A DNA stretch of 64,000 nt from Isoetes taiwanensis. Its lineage: Eukaryota > Streptophyta > Lycopodiopsida > Isoetales > Isoetaceae. The notes beneath the pieces were generated by a model that was not told the origin of the DNA, did not search any database, and saw nothing but the letters and a program-made list of their open reading frames with translations. The stretch is from NCBI GenBank assembly GCA_021234155.1, contig JAJEKV010000001.1:36750826-36814825 (forward strand), read 5' to 3'. Position numbers and translations under genes: made by a program. This document shows, piece after piece, positions 20,900 through 33,642 of the stretch. Every line of letters begins with the position of its first letter. The stretch's first letter is position 1.

Positions 20900-21650
20900 A
20901 TCTAGGCGGTAAAATTATTGTATTTGACGGCTAGTATGCGAGCGTGGCACATAATATTTACGGAAAGCCTTGCTGAAGGTTTTGAATCTGCAATTGTTTC
21001 TCCTTAGCCTATTTGAATTTGGATATCCCTTCCACCATATGTGCGCTGGCCCTATCAATTTGGTTGTTGCTACCTTGCCAATATCTCTGTCCTTCATGCC
21101 ATATAAATTGCCAAATTCTTCCATCTCATCTAATCAGGCTTCAGCTTCCATGCCTGATCTGTCTTTCCCTGCAAATTGTCCGAGCTTGTTGTTTTCTAGA
21201 CATTGGTCATTGCACTGTCTATTTTCTTTTGATAATCCTCTGTTCTACGATGCTTATTCCTGCCATGTGAGCTGTCCGAGCTGCTGTCAGAGTTACTATT
21301 TGAGCTACTATCTGAGCTACCATTCAAGCTTGAACTCGAAGAGGTTTGATATCTTCTGGTCCTTCTTTCTCTCTTGTTGTGTCCGAATGACTGTGGGCTG
21401 GGTTGTAGTTCTGGCTGATTGTTGGGTTGGTGTTCCTGCTCCTGAGGAGATGGCTGTTGTGGCCCATACTCCTCCTGTTGAATGAGTGGGGTGACAATCT
21501 GTACACTAGGTGCCTATTTATCTGCGCTTGTGTCATCTCTAACTCTTGTGGTTCTTGGCCGAAAAGATTTCTTGGCACCCAGTTTGAGGCTTGGCCTTGA
21601 CTAACCTGGTTCTGCGAAGGTGTCATGAAGTTTCTAGCTGCAAACATTAA
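20900..21650 (-). pseudogene. Ty3/gypsy gag relic, copy A
   Basis: The minus strand has MEEFGNLYGMKDRDIGKVAT and AHIWWKGYPN, a retrotransposon gag core (the AxxWW motif). Upstream at 21324-21647 is a Q- and N-rich frame beginning MFAARNFMTPSQNQVSQGQA. Frames are broken between these parts. Confidence 0.75.
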
Positions 21651-23309
21651 TCACAAATATCCGTTATGCACTATGGTTACTATGGTGTTATTGCTATTGT
21701 CTCCTCCTCATCTGGAAGATCTTGGTGTGCATCCGATGCTTGATAAAATCATATGCTTGTATGTCAGTGATGTTCTTGTTGTGTAGGCCTCCTTTTCAGC
21801 TATTTCCCTTGGAAGGTTCTTGCTCTGAATAGTCGATGAAGTCATCGTTATAAGCATCAATGATGACAAATAGGAGTTCATCCAAGCGGAGACCTTGATC
21901 AATACAGTATGGTAGGTGTAAGATATCATCTGCGAAAAGGTACTTCTCCTCTTCGATAATAATTGGCGTAAGAGATGTGATTCTAACTGGGGGAGTTGTT
22001 GCCTTACTTGGGAGGTCCTCTGTGGTCTCGATGTATTTCTCCAACTGCTTGGTTAATCTGGATTCATTTTCGAAGTCATGGGCTTCCTCCTCATAGTCCC
22101 CTTCCTGAAGCTCTGCTGATGGTCCCTCTAGACATGGTGTCTAGTTCTTCCAAATATGGCCTAGCTGCCCTCATATTCAATGGTGCTAGATCAAGAGGTC
22201 GCACTGATGGTTTCCATGTCATGTTTATTGCCTGGTAATGCAAGAAGGTTGCTAATAAGGCTGCTTCTGCTAATACATATTTGTGCCCTTGGACCTTACA
22301 TGTCATGTACCCTGGCATTCTTTCAGTCCTTTTCCTAATTGTTTTTCTTGGTGTATGACTCAGTGCTGCCGTGATAGCTTTAAGAGAGATCCATGTTCCG
22401 ATTTGTCCTTGAAGTCTTACTTCCTAGCCCTGGAGCTCTTGATTGTATCGACGAAGGATATCTTGATAATAAGACGTCCTTGATATTGTCTCATAAAGAT
22501 CAAAGGTATGCTGAAAGACTTGAAATACCTTGTCAATTGGTGCCTCTCTGACCATTGAACGAATTCCGTAGGCGCCATCGACTAGGCAAAGTGCAAATAA
22601 AAGTTATATAATATGATGAGAGGTGTGAAAATTGCCTGACTAGCTTCAAGTAGAAGTTGGAGGATATATACATCCAAAAAGATTCTTAGGGTTCTGTGCC
22701 AAGACCCTAATTTTGCAAAGTGTAGGTTTTGTCCAATAGATGAGTATTTGGAGCTTGGAATTTATGCAACCGAATCATGTCCTTTTTAATTACTTAATGT
22801 TCATAACATGGTAAGTTGATCTAGGCACAATTGGGACAAGGATGTAGCGAAAGAAAGGAAGAAAAAGAATTTATATTGCTTAGCGAAGATTGAATTGCAT
22901 GTTTTTTAGCAGGCTTGCCTAACCTCCCCTATAACAATTTCTGCAATTCTAGCCTATCCACATACCATGCCATGTCATCTACTTTTACTCTCTGCCATTG
23001 AATCTCCTTAATTTTCAATCAATGGGTGAGGAAATTAGTTAATCTCCAATCAGAGTTCTTCATCTTGTCAATCAATCTCTCCGCCATGTCTTAATCCTCC
23101 TGCACCTCCACTTAATTCGATGTGCCTTGTGTCGAATTCCTTTTCCATTTTTCAAAACACTTTGGGCTTCACTAAAAAGTCCAAAGCCCTCATTCCTCAC
23201 CCTATTTCCAGCCATCCCCTGCTTACACGCTCTTAGAACAGATGTATTCTACCTGATTAACTGCCTCAAATGACACTAGAGCTCGAGAGGCCCCTGTTTA
23301 CAAGCTGTA
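21651..23309 (-). other. Gypsy 5' region of copy A, no clear gene
   Basis: Short minus-strand frames (for example 21796-22044 with LTPIIIEEEKYLFADDILHL, and 22091-22318) are conserved in copy B but not recognised. The segment 22913-23333 occurs a third time at 28984-29400. Confidence 0.5.
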
Positions 23310-24439
23310 AGTCATATTTTCTTGCTGGAAATTAGTACAATACACCATCAACATCAAAGCATCAAAGGGGCTCTTACCCGGGGATTCAGGCTCAATGGGG
23401 AGTCGACTAACAGTTGGGGCTCCAGATAGATCAGACTGAATTATGGCACTGACTTGGGCTGGCAATAGACAATGGCTAGAGTTGACCACTCCATTCGCCC
23501 CTCCTCTGCATACTTTGCAGATAGGCCAAATTAGGCTCTGTCGTGACTGTAACATGTCGGAAATGTAATCCTATGGTATCACCCAACGAGACTACTCTGG
23601 GTTGCATCGGTCCGATGAGGCGGGGGAAGGGGTTGCATCTCCAAAGTGCAACGGCTCGATAGGCCGCTAGAGGATCGTGGCGACACACCTCTGTACCTGA
23701 CTGAACTCACCAAAACAAGAGCTAGGCTGACACCTGCAGCTCTTGAGAGTCAGGGCGACACCATTGACCCAAGAAGTGTCGGACTGATACCCAGCCCACA
23801 CAAAGTGACTGACTATAAACGTAGCCTGCTATGGGTCCCCAGTAGCCACGCTCAGCCGGGACCTCCCTCCACTTTGCCACTGACCCCCTTGTGTGGTGTT
23901 CAAGCACTCAGCCTCCGTAGCCAGGTGGGCTCTATGCACGGGCCGCATATTAATGGAAACTAATGGGTCTAAACTAGGAGCATCATCTACTAATAGCTAC
24001 TAGGTCTCTACCCCCCTTCCCAATACACAAGAGATGCACTATACGATCAACCACAACATATCAACATGATCTTGAAAATAAATAAGAATAACAACTAATC
24101 CTAATCACATACATCTAACTTATAGTTATGGTTCATTGATTAGGGTTCATGCTTTAGAACAATAGGTTCTATAATGGCTTTACTAGGATACAACATGCAA
24201 CTCAACTAGAACCTACTCGAAATACCTGCTCCTGATGCGCTACCACTAGCTCTTGGTTCTCCATCTTTAGCAGATGGCTCGAGAGGAAGATCCTCCTCTG
24301 CTGCTATGACTCAAGCTGTCGAAGATGATCTTTGAACTGGAGATGTGATCGCAAACGGCTGGGTCTGAGGTTGGTGGAGCCAAAAGTGTCTAATGTTTAG
24401 GGTTTAGCCTTTTATATGTTAGGGTTTACATGAATGCCA
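23310..24439 (-). mobile_element. LTR fragment (minus), truncated at its 5' end
   Basis: On the minus strand this is the LTR family fully seen at 54310-55904. It runs from the GGCATTCA...CATATAAAA promoter area to the GTAACAGTCACGACAGAGCC block. The first 220 or so bases of the LTR are missing where it joins copy B at 24439/24440 (GCCACT|CAAGG). Its far end merges with the duplicated block near 23330. Confidence 0.85.
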
Positions 24440-27400
24440 CTCAAGGTCAAGCACGTGCTTAACATTCAAATTTATCCCCTTCAAGGCACGTGATAACCAT
24501 TCAAATTTATCCTACCCAAAGTATGTTTTAGCATTTGAATTAAAGGTAAAACGTCAGGCATGTGGGCACCGTTTGAATTAAAGATGAACGTAACGTGGGT
24601 TTTCCTTGCTAGCTTCAAATTCTCATTTTAGCTATTTTTTATCCAATTAATGAATTGGTGCTTAACAGCCAGTCACATTGAGCTATGCACTTTGTCCACC
24701 AGTTTATCTGAAAACCCTAGATGGATCATGGCTTTGTGGAGGAACCCCCAGTCAATTGTGTCAAACACCTTCTTGAAGTCCAATTGTGTCAAACGCCCTC
24801 TTGTAATTCTCGAATTTATCCGGAAATAGGTCATGAAATTCTTTAATTAACTTGGCAATTGCCTTAGGTAACTGCTTTGAATTTGCATCCTCCTCCTTAT
24901 TCTTTTAGTCTGGATCAATGGCTTCTAGCCTAAGGATATAATCAACCTCATCCTTACTGATGCATTTACACAATTGCTTTAATGACATGCACTGCATTAT
25001 TGAGGCAATTTTTTTACCTTTGGCCAAAAAACGTTTGCTATTGCGCGTCATGATTGATATCTCGTGTTTATCACAATCGATCATTGCCCGGAGGATTCAC
25101 ACAGAAGACTCGTATAAACCTAGTGAGTATGTGAAGGGGATTTTTTCTCGATGTTTTTGTACATATACTAGGGGTTTAAATCCCCCTCTTACTGACATTC
25201 TAGTGTATTTTCTCCACGGAAGGGGTGTTTTTCCAACACTTTTACATACGTCTATAGGGGTGTTTCTTCTCACCTTAAGCGCACAGGTGGCATATGCTCA
25301 TATGATAAAGGTGAATCTCCCGGGTATCACTACTTTAGCTGCCTTTAAGAATTCCATGCGGACCATGAGATCATATTTCTAATATCCATGACTTCAGCCC
25401 CTATGTTTAGATTTGCCTCGCTCAATGTTATATCAAACTTCACTCTTTTTCCTTTCGTATGGCGCATTGCCCCAGTTGCCATGCTCACTGGTCTGGTTTA
25501 GACTTGAGGGTCTTTATTTTGAGCAGCGCTGCCATCCTAGAAGATGGAAAATTGTGGGAGCTCCATGTATCTATTAGGACTAGATAGGGTTTATCATCTA
25601 TAATGCCCTCTGCTGAAATGACAATGGACTGACTCTCCACATTTTCCGTTTCTATGGCCGCACAAATTCTACACTCACCTTTAATGAAATCTTGGGCCTC
25701 CTCCTTGTTGATATCTATTTCTGCTGGGGAATCCCATCCTTCAAGATTTGCCATAGTTGCTTGTATGACAAAAGGGCACTTATGAGTGCGATGATCCAGT
25801 TGAAACACCTGAAGCACAACTTTTTCTTTATACATTCGTCCCTCTTCTCTTTAGGTATGTTATTCAAAAATTGCTCCACCGACTTACCCGCTGAGGGACC
25901 TGCTGTATAAGGTTCCTTAAAGGGTGTCTTTTTGTCATTTTTACCCTGATACTATTGTGTTCTTTTCTGTGCAGGGGTTGGCGCTCTTTGGTTGAAGCTG
26001 CCTATTGCTTTCCCTTTGTCGTAATACGACTGTCTCTGCGCCGGGTTTTGCGATGTTTGGCCTTATCTTCTGCTTCCCCTGTTGTCCTAGGGTTTATTGC
26101 ACGCACTAGCCTTTTGATGTTGCTATTAATCCCCTCTATATAACTATCCACTGCCTGCCTTTTTCATATTCTAGGCACGTTCAAACGTAGCCTCATAAAC
26201 TCCTCTGTGTACTTGGCTACAAACAGATTCCCCTGATCTAGGCGGTAAAATTATTGTATTTGACGGCTAGTATGCGAGCGTGGCACATAATATTTACGGA
26301 AAGCCTTGCTGAAGGTTTTGAATCTGCAATTGTTTCTCCTTAGCCTATTTGAATTTGGATATCCCTTCCACCATATGTGCGCTGGCCCTATCAATTTGGT
26401 TGTTGCTACCTTGCCAATATCTCCGTCCTTCATGCCATATAAATTGCCAAATTCTTCCATCTCATCTAATCAGGCTTCAGCTTCCATGCCTGATCTGTCT
26501 TTCCCTGCAAATTGTCCGAGCTTGTTGTTTTCTAGACATTGGTCATTGCACTGTCTATTTTCTTTTGATAATCCTATGTTCTACGATGCTTATTCCTGCC
26601 ATGTGAGCTGTCTGAGCTGCTGTCAGAGTTACTATTTGAGCTACTATCTGAGCTACCATTCAAGCTTGAACTCGAAGAGGTTTGATATCTTCTGGTCCTT
26701 CTTTCTCTCTTGTTGTGTCCGAATGACTGTGGGCTGGGTTGTAGTTCTGGCTGATTGTTGGGTTGGTGTTCCTGCTCCTGAGGAGATGGCTGTTGGGGCC
26801 CATACTCCTCCTGTTGAATGAGTGGGGTGAGAATCTGTATACTAGGTGCCTATTTATCTGCGCTTGTGTCATCTCTAACTCTTGTGGTTCTTGGCCGAAA
26901 AGATTTCTTGGCACCCAGTTTGAGGCTTGGCCTTGACTAACCTGGTTCTGCGAAGATGTCATGAAGTTTCTAGCTGCAAACATTAATCACAAATATCCGT
27001 TATGCACTATGGTTACTATGGTGTTATTGCTATTGTCTCCTCCTCATCTGGAAGATCTTGGTGTGCATCCGACGCTTGATAAAATCATATGCTTGTATGT
27101 CAGTGATGTTCTTGTTGTGTAGGCCTCCTTTTCAGCTATTTCCCTTGGAAGGTTCTTGCTCTGAATAGTCGATGAAGTCATCGTTATAAGCATCAATGAT
27201 GACAAATAGGAGTTCATCCAAGCAGAGACCTTGATCAATACAGTATGGTAGGTGTAAGATATCATCTGCGAAAAGGTACTTCTCCTCTTCGATAATAATT
27301 GGCGTAAGAGATGTGATTCTAACTGGGGGAGTTGTTGCCTTACTTGGGAGGTCCTCTGTGGTCTCGATGTATTTCTCCAACTGCTTGGTTAATCAGGATT

Positions 27401-28926
27401 CATTTTCGAAGTCATGGGCTTCCTCCTCATAGTCCCCTTCCTGAAGCTCTGCTGATGGTCCCTCTAGACATGGTGTCTAGTTCTTCCAAATATGGCCTAG
27501 CTGCCCTCATATTCAATGGTGCTAGATCAAGAGGTCGCACTGATGGTTTCCATGTCATGTTTATTGCCTGGTAATGCAAGAAGGTTGCTAATAAGGCTGC
27601 TTCTGCTAATACATATTTGTGCCCTTGGACCTTACATGTCATGTACCCTGGCATTCTTTCAGTCCTTTTCCTAATTGTTTTTCTTGGTGTATGACTCAGT
27701 GCTGCCGTGATAGCTTTAAGAGAGATCCATGTTCCGATTTGTCCTTGAAGTCTTACTTCCTAACCCTGGAGCTCTTGATTGTATCGACGAAGGATATCTT
27801 GATAATAAGCCGTCCTTGATATTGTCTCATAAAGATCAAAGGTATGCTGAAAGACTTGAAATACCTTGTCAATTGGTGCCTCTCGACCATTGAACTAATT
27901 CGTGAGGCGCCATCGACTAGGCAAGGTGCAAATAAAAGTTATATAATATGATGAGAGGTGTGAAAATTGCCTGACTAGCTTCAAGTAGAAGTTGGAGGAT
28001 ATATACATCCAAAAAGATTCTTAGGGTTCTGTGCCAAGACCCTAATTTTGCAAAGTGTAGGTTTTGTCCAATAGATGAGTATTTGGAGCTTGGAATTTAT
28101 GCAACCGAATCATGTCCTTTTTAATTACTTAATGTTCATAACATGGTAAGTTGATCTAGGCACAGGGGAAAAAAAAGTTAATGCCACTAATACTTTTTCG
28201 AGCTTGCACAAGGTCTAGGCAAGGTATGATTTGACAAAGGCTAGGCACAAGTGAATTGGGACAAGGATGTAGCGAAAGAAAGGAAGAAAAAGAATTTATA
28301 TTGCTTAGCGAAGATTGAATTGCATGTTTTTTAGCAGGCTTGCCTAACCTCAATTCTAGCCTATCCACATACCATGCCATGTCATCTACTTTTACTCTCT
28401 GCCATTGAATCTCCTTAATTTTCAATCAATGGGTGAGAAAATTAGTTAATCTCCAATCAGAGTTCTTCATCTTGTCAATCAATCTCTCCGTCATGTCTTA
28501 ATCCTCCTGCACCTCCACTTAATTCGATGTGCCTTGTGTCGAATTCCTTTTCCATTTTTCAAAACACTTTGGGCTTCACTAAAAAGTCCAAAGCCCTCAT
28601 TCCTCACCCTATTTCCAGCCATCCCCTGCTTACACGCTCGTAGAACAGATGTATTCTACCTGATTAACTGCCTCAAATGACACTAGAGCTCGAGAGGCCC
28701 CTGTTTACAAGTTGTAAGTCATATTTTCTTGCTGGAAATTAGTACAATACACCATCAACATCAAAGCATCAAAGGGGCTCTTACCCGGGGATTCAGGCTC
28801 AATGGGGAGTCGACTAACAATTGGGGCTCCAGATAGATCAGACTGAATTATGGCACTGACTTGGGCTGGCAATAGACAATGGCTAGAGTTGACCACTCCA
28901 TTCGCCCCTCCTCTGCATACTTTGCA
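24440..28926. repeat. 4.4-kb direct duplication, copy B
   Basis: Second copy of 19114-23527. It holds the same LINE scrap (24656-24806), protease/linker (24810-25835), gag (26236-26983) and 5' frames in the same order on the minus strand. The LTR part at its right end stops at 28926 (CATACTTTGCAG), then unrelated AT-rich sequence follows. The LTR between the copies and the partial LTR after copy B fit unequal exchange between related elements. Confidence 0.92.
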
Positions 28927-28983
28927 GCTATAATCACGTTCTTATAGAATTATATGGCTCAAACAGTTTATTTATTTATTAAC

Positions 28984-29400
28984 AAGCTTGCCTAACCTCT
29001 CCTAAAACAATTTCTGCAATTCTAGCCTATCCACGTGCTATGCCATGTCATCTAATTTTACTCTCTGCCATTGGATCTCCTTAATTTTCAATCAATGGGT
29101 GACAAAATTAGTTGATCTACAAATATCCGAGTTCTTCATCTTTTCAATCAATCTCTATGTCCTGTCTCTGTCCTCCTGCACCTCCACTTAATTCGATGTG
29201 CCTTGTGTCGAATTCCTTTTCCATTTTTCAAAACACTTTGAGCTTCACTAAAAAGTCCAAAGCCCTCATCCCTCACCCTATTTCCGGCCATCCCCTGCTT
29301 ACACGCTCTTAGAACAGACGTATTCTAGCTGATTAGCTGCCTCAAATGACACTAGACTTTGAAGGCCTCTGTTTACAAGTTGTAAGTCATATTTTCTTGC
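28984..29400. repeat. Third copy of a 420-bp part of the duplicated block
   Basis: From GCTTGCCTAACC to GTAAGTCATATTTTCTTGCT this matches 22913-23333 and 28343-28738, but with more differences than those two show to each other. An older local duplication therefore preceded the 4.4-kb one. Confidence 0.85.
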
Positions 29401-29757
29401 TCTCTTGAAAAGAGAAAAGGTTACTGGAGTACCTATTAGTAGAAGCCATGGCAAGTGGAAATTCTAAGCCTTGTTTTTTTATATCTATGATATCTGATGC
29501 ATAGGGTTTCCCAATTGATTTGACAGATTTTGAGAAAGAAATGGAAGTGCAAAGAAAACAATCGCATATAATGTCATAGAGCTTTCTACTGGTGGTATTA
29601 TTGCAGAACTTTCTAATAACCTTCAAGAAACCAAATTCCTTGGTTATTCCCTCCTTCAAGCAGATGCCATAGCTGTCACTATGCTTGCCAACACAGATAT
29701 CTTATAAAAGAAGGGACCATATGCATTGGAGAAAAGGTCCAAGCATTTGTTAAGATT
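29401..29757. other. No gene recognised
   Basis: A 90-codon minus-strand frame (29387-29659) has no motif I recognise. Another minus-strand frame reads CLDLFSNAYGPFFYKI. Nothing can be assigned. Confidence 0.35.
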
Positions 29758-32716
29758 GATTTGCGACAACAGGCACAAGCTTGCCATCTTTCATTGAATT
29801 TGTCATGTTTATTCTTGGCCTGCAATGCTTATGATATTCATGTTTGTGATACAGGTTCATCAGCCACTCATCTACTACAGGCAAGTTCCCTTGTAGGCAG
29901 GAAAACCAGGGGGGCGGATCTAGTGTGGTGGACTATGTGTTGGTGCCTGAGCAGGATATGCATGTCATCAAGCACTTTCAGGTGGGAACAACTAATCGGG
30001 ATGAAGAGATCGACTCAGACCACTTACCACTTTACTTGAAGTTGGCTTGGCAGGTTGTGCGAACCCCCGGTGCAACAACTCCTCACATGCCTCAGCTGCG
30101 ATTGGATTATGAACATGCAGGGGCTTATGCCCAGATGCTTATAGATGACCTGGCAGAAATTTTGCAATATCCTACACTAGAGCAGCACACGTGCCGGCCG
30201 ACCGATGTGCTTAGGATCATGCAGAGGTTTTGGGATAAGCCGCCCGCGACAGACCTCCAAGAACACAACCTTCCCACGTAATCAATGGTTTGATGCAGAG
30301 TGCAAGGAACACAAACGCCGGCTCCGCCAAGTCACGAACACCTCGCTACGCCCGACATACGGTTAGACAAGACCGCATCTTCCTTAAAGCTAAGAAAGCC
30401 GGGTACATTGCAACAAGATCAAAGGGAAATGTTTTACCTCACGAACGTCACTCCCGGGACCTTCTCGGGCGAAGGGTTCTTAGAAAGCCGCGACAGCCCC
30501 ACGAGGGAATATCACTCCCGGCGGTGGAGGCAATACTTGCAACAGCTATCGACCCTCGGGATGCACATGCGGCATTACCCTTGCAAGAAGGCCCGGTCTT
30601 TGGAAATCACGATTCGGACGTGGAACAAGGCTTACAACGTCTTGCCAATGGGAAAGCCCCGTGACTTGGATGGTATGCGTGCGTAATTGCTTAAGTGGGC
30701 AGGGCCGTCCATAATATCGATCTTCGACCGCCTTTGTTCAACAAGGCATTACAGAAGGCTTACCATTGCAAAGTGGACCAATAGCGAGTTGTTCCCATCT
30801 ATAAGGCGGGTGACCCACATCGCCTAGCCATTACCGAGCAATCATGGTGGGTTGGTGTTTGCAAAACCGCTTTCGGGATTCTCGAAAGCAGCAGTTGACG
30901 GGTCGGCGTGAGGCAAAGAGAGGTGCGGGCCCTCACCCGTGCGTGATTCAGACTCCCGGCACTCAACCATTGACCACATCTTCACGCGAACTCGATTGAA
31001 GACAGCCAGAACCGCCCGTCGGGGATCTATATTGTTGCTTTGTGGATTTTTGCTAAGGCGTTTGACACCGCGGCTCGGGGAAAAACTATGGGCAAGACCG
31101 CAATTACCGGGGTTCCCTGTAGATTTGCGTAATCGCGATTCTGTGCTATATGAAAGATGCTCGAAGTCGGTTGCGCGAGACAAGCCAACCATTTGATAGT
31201 AGTATCGGGGTTCGCCGGGGGATGCCCCCTCTCCCCAACATTGTTTGGGCTTTACATTGATCAATTGGAGAGCCGCTTGCGATAATGGGGGCGATGGAGC
31301 TCACCTTCTCTATCGGATCATCGACCGGTTAATATATGCCGATGATGTGGACCTCCTAGCTTATACACCAGCAGACATGCAACGACATCTCGATGCCCTC
31401 GACACGATCGCCAAGTTTAACCGATATGCGCGTGGCCAACCCGCCAAGACTAAGGTGGTTTTCATATCATCTTCACGTCGGTAGGGTCCCCTCCTTCGAT
31501 TACCAAGGCGTAATGTGGAAGTTGCATCCACATACAAGTATTTGGGAGTGGAGTTTCCTTCTACTATGCACCGGGACACATCCATACGGGCACGACAGTG
31601 ACGGCAGGCTGGAAGGCACTATATGCAATGCAAAACAATAGTCATAGAGCGGAGTTGTATGATTGGGCCCATCGGTCCACACTGCTCAAGGTCTTAGTAG
31701 AGCCTGTCCTTTTTATACGGGGTGGAAGTATGGGGCTCAGTAGTATCACTTGCTACTTGGAATGACTTGGAGCAGGTCCAGAAAGCCTTCTTAGTACGAG
31801 CACTAGGGGTGAAGTCCACAGTCCCATATCAAATTCTACTGCAGGAGACGTAATTCTTGCCTCTTCAGGGCTTGGCCCTTGATCGCCACATTGTCTATTT
31901 TCATAAGGTGGTCAATATGGACGATGCTCGCCTCCCTAAACTAGCTTATATCATGGCAATGGGGACCGCAGCCTCAAGGCCTCTTTGGAGGGAAAAGAGA
32001 GCTCAATGGTTGGCTAGATGGAATGTGCAGGAGCACAGGTGCATACACATGCAAACAGAGGCAGATCGCCATAGCTTGAGGCAATATCTTGACGCTTGCT
32101 TCCTCGGCAAGCTTTGGGATGCCAATGCCCTTGAACATGTCAAGACAGCACACTATCAGCGCCACATAAATCCCACATTGGAACGAGGCCCGCAATGCTA
32201 CCTGCGTACCCACTTGCCCATGAAAAGGCATGCACTCATTGCCTCCATTCGCACAGGGGCACATCATCTTCGAATTGAGACGGGCAGATGGATTGGTGAG
32301 CCACGCCAGATGTTCTCACAATGCTGCCAAATGGGAGTCATTGAGGATGAATCTCATACCCTTCAAAGTTGCCCAGTATATGATCAAATTCGGACGCGCT
32401 ATGCTGAGTTGGTCAGGCCTGGCCAGCCATTACATGTGACATTGAGCACAGCATCCGTACGGGTGCTGGGATCATACCTTCAGGAGGTTATGGACATGCG
32501 AGATCAGCTATGTCCTCGGGCACACACTTGACATGTATATATACATTGATGTATACTTGTACAGTTTGACAGCATTCTTATTACTGCCACGGTTTTTCCC
32601 TCGAAAACCCTTCGGGGCGGGGGTTTTTTTAACCCGGACAGTTTGCTGCGCTCCTTGTGGGTCCCATAGGCCGATTCGCCTCAGTGGACGATAAAAAATC
32701 ATTCTCATTCTCATTC
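29758..32716 (+). mobile_element. LINE with CATTCT tail, multiply broken
   Basis: Plus strand in order: an endonuclease end with SSVVDYVLVPEQDMHVIKHF and IDSDHLPLYLKL (the SDH catalytic motif of the EEP fold) at 29850-30280; a linker at 30290-30690; and RT with RGMP/GCPLSPTLFGLYIDQL at about 31215-31265. DRLIYADDVDLLAYTPADMQ (YADD box) follows at about 31330. A 224-codon C-terminal frame (31857-32531) ends in the zinc-binding CQMGVIEDESHTLQSCPVYD. The 3' UTR holds a CGAAAACCCTTCGGGGCGGG hairpin region and the tail is CATTCTCATTCTCATTCT (about 32699-32716). Several frame breaks lie between 30660 and 31860. It is related to the LINE at 46515-48172. Confidence 0.9.
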
Positions 32717-33179
32717 TAGTAGCTTTTGATTGCCTAAGATTTTATTTCAATTTATACAGACCCATGACAGAGAATGAACTAGCAAAGACATTATTAATGG
32801 TGAAATATTTGCTCAAATTTGTAAGAACAGCACACAACAATACGTTCCCTAAACTTTTGCAAATTTTATTTGCTGTTCTATTTACATCATTAGATATGAA
32901 GGATGGAGCCATTTTTATAGTTTATTGGTACGTGAGCAAAATTCGTAGATCTTGCAGACAAGTTATATATCTTGTTGCTTTGACTGGTGCTTTGTTATGG
33001 TTTTTTCCTCTCTGTTCTAGACTTTAATGTTGCCAATGAATGTAAGACGTCTGATTATATGTGTGGACATCATTAGAAAAGAGAAAAACACTTTTGGCTT
33101 CCGTGTGTGTAATATCTTGGGTTCAGGCATCCATTTCATCATCCTATTGACATGAATGATGATCATTGTCATGTGATTA
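32717..33179. other. No gene seen
   Basis: AT-rich spacer between a LINE tail and a foldback element. The open frame at 32764-33027 has no recognisable motif. Confidence 0.4.
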
Positions 33180-33642
33180 TTAACACAAACCATTGCATTT
33201 GACACATTTAAATTAAAATCCCCCTTAAACCCCCTTTGGTTTGGATGCATATCACACGGGGGGTTACTCCGGGCAACGAGAGCTGTCGGATGGGCATATT
33301 TGCCCTTTATTCCAAGATCTGGACCGTACATAGCGATCCTCGTTTGTGGGGTATGCATGTACAAGTTTTTGTATACTGTATATTAAGGTTTGCAAAATAC
33401 TATAAGGTTTGAGAGAATGTACTTAATGGTGTTAATTTTGTACATGTATTGTAAATTTTTTGGGGCTCTCGCTGCCCTACGTAACCCCCGTGTGAATACG
33501 CACCCAAACCAAAGGGGGTTTAAGGGGGATTTTAATTTAAATGTGTCAAATGCAATGGTTTGTGTTAATAATGTTAATGGTAGTTGTGTGTTAATGGTTT
33601 GTGTTAACTAAAAAATTTTTTAGCCCCTTCCGGGGCCTTAAG
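33180..33642. mobile_element. Foldback element, copy 1
   Basis: The left arm (33180-33283) and right arm (33465-33568) are about 104-base inverted repeats around a 180-base centre. Core arm words are CCCCCTTAAACCCCCTTTGG and GGGCAACGAGAGC. The copy-specific word AAACCATTGCATTTGACACA appears exactly complemented in the right arm. It ends in TTTTTTAGCCCCTTCCGGGG with a GCCCC-TTCC-GGGGC hairpin at 33623-33636. No gene. Confidence 0.85.

Larger units (their letters stand above)
19114..23527. repeat. 4.4-kb direct duplication, copy A
   Basis: This block recurs at 24440-28926 with few substitutions and a handful of indels. The offset changes from 5326 to 5336 because copy B has extra bases near 26147. 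Copy A lacks about 100 bases present in copy B around 28165-28260, removed between two CTAGGCACA words. The block contains minus-strand gypsy relics and ends in LTR sequence that continues to 24439. Near-identity suggests a recent duplication. Confidence 0.92.

Noticed and set aside
20970-21485. 171-codon plus-strand frame, Ser/Cys/Tyr-rich, in both copies
   Set aside because: It lies opposite the gag frame on the minus strand. Its repeated SYYLSYYLSY wording mirrors codons of the gag side.
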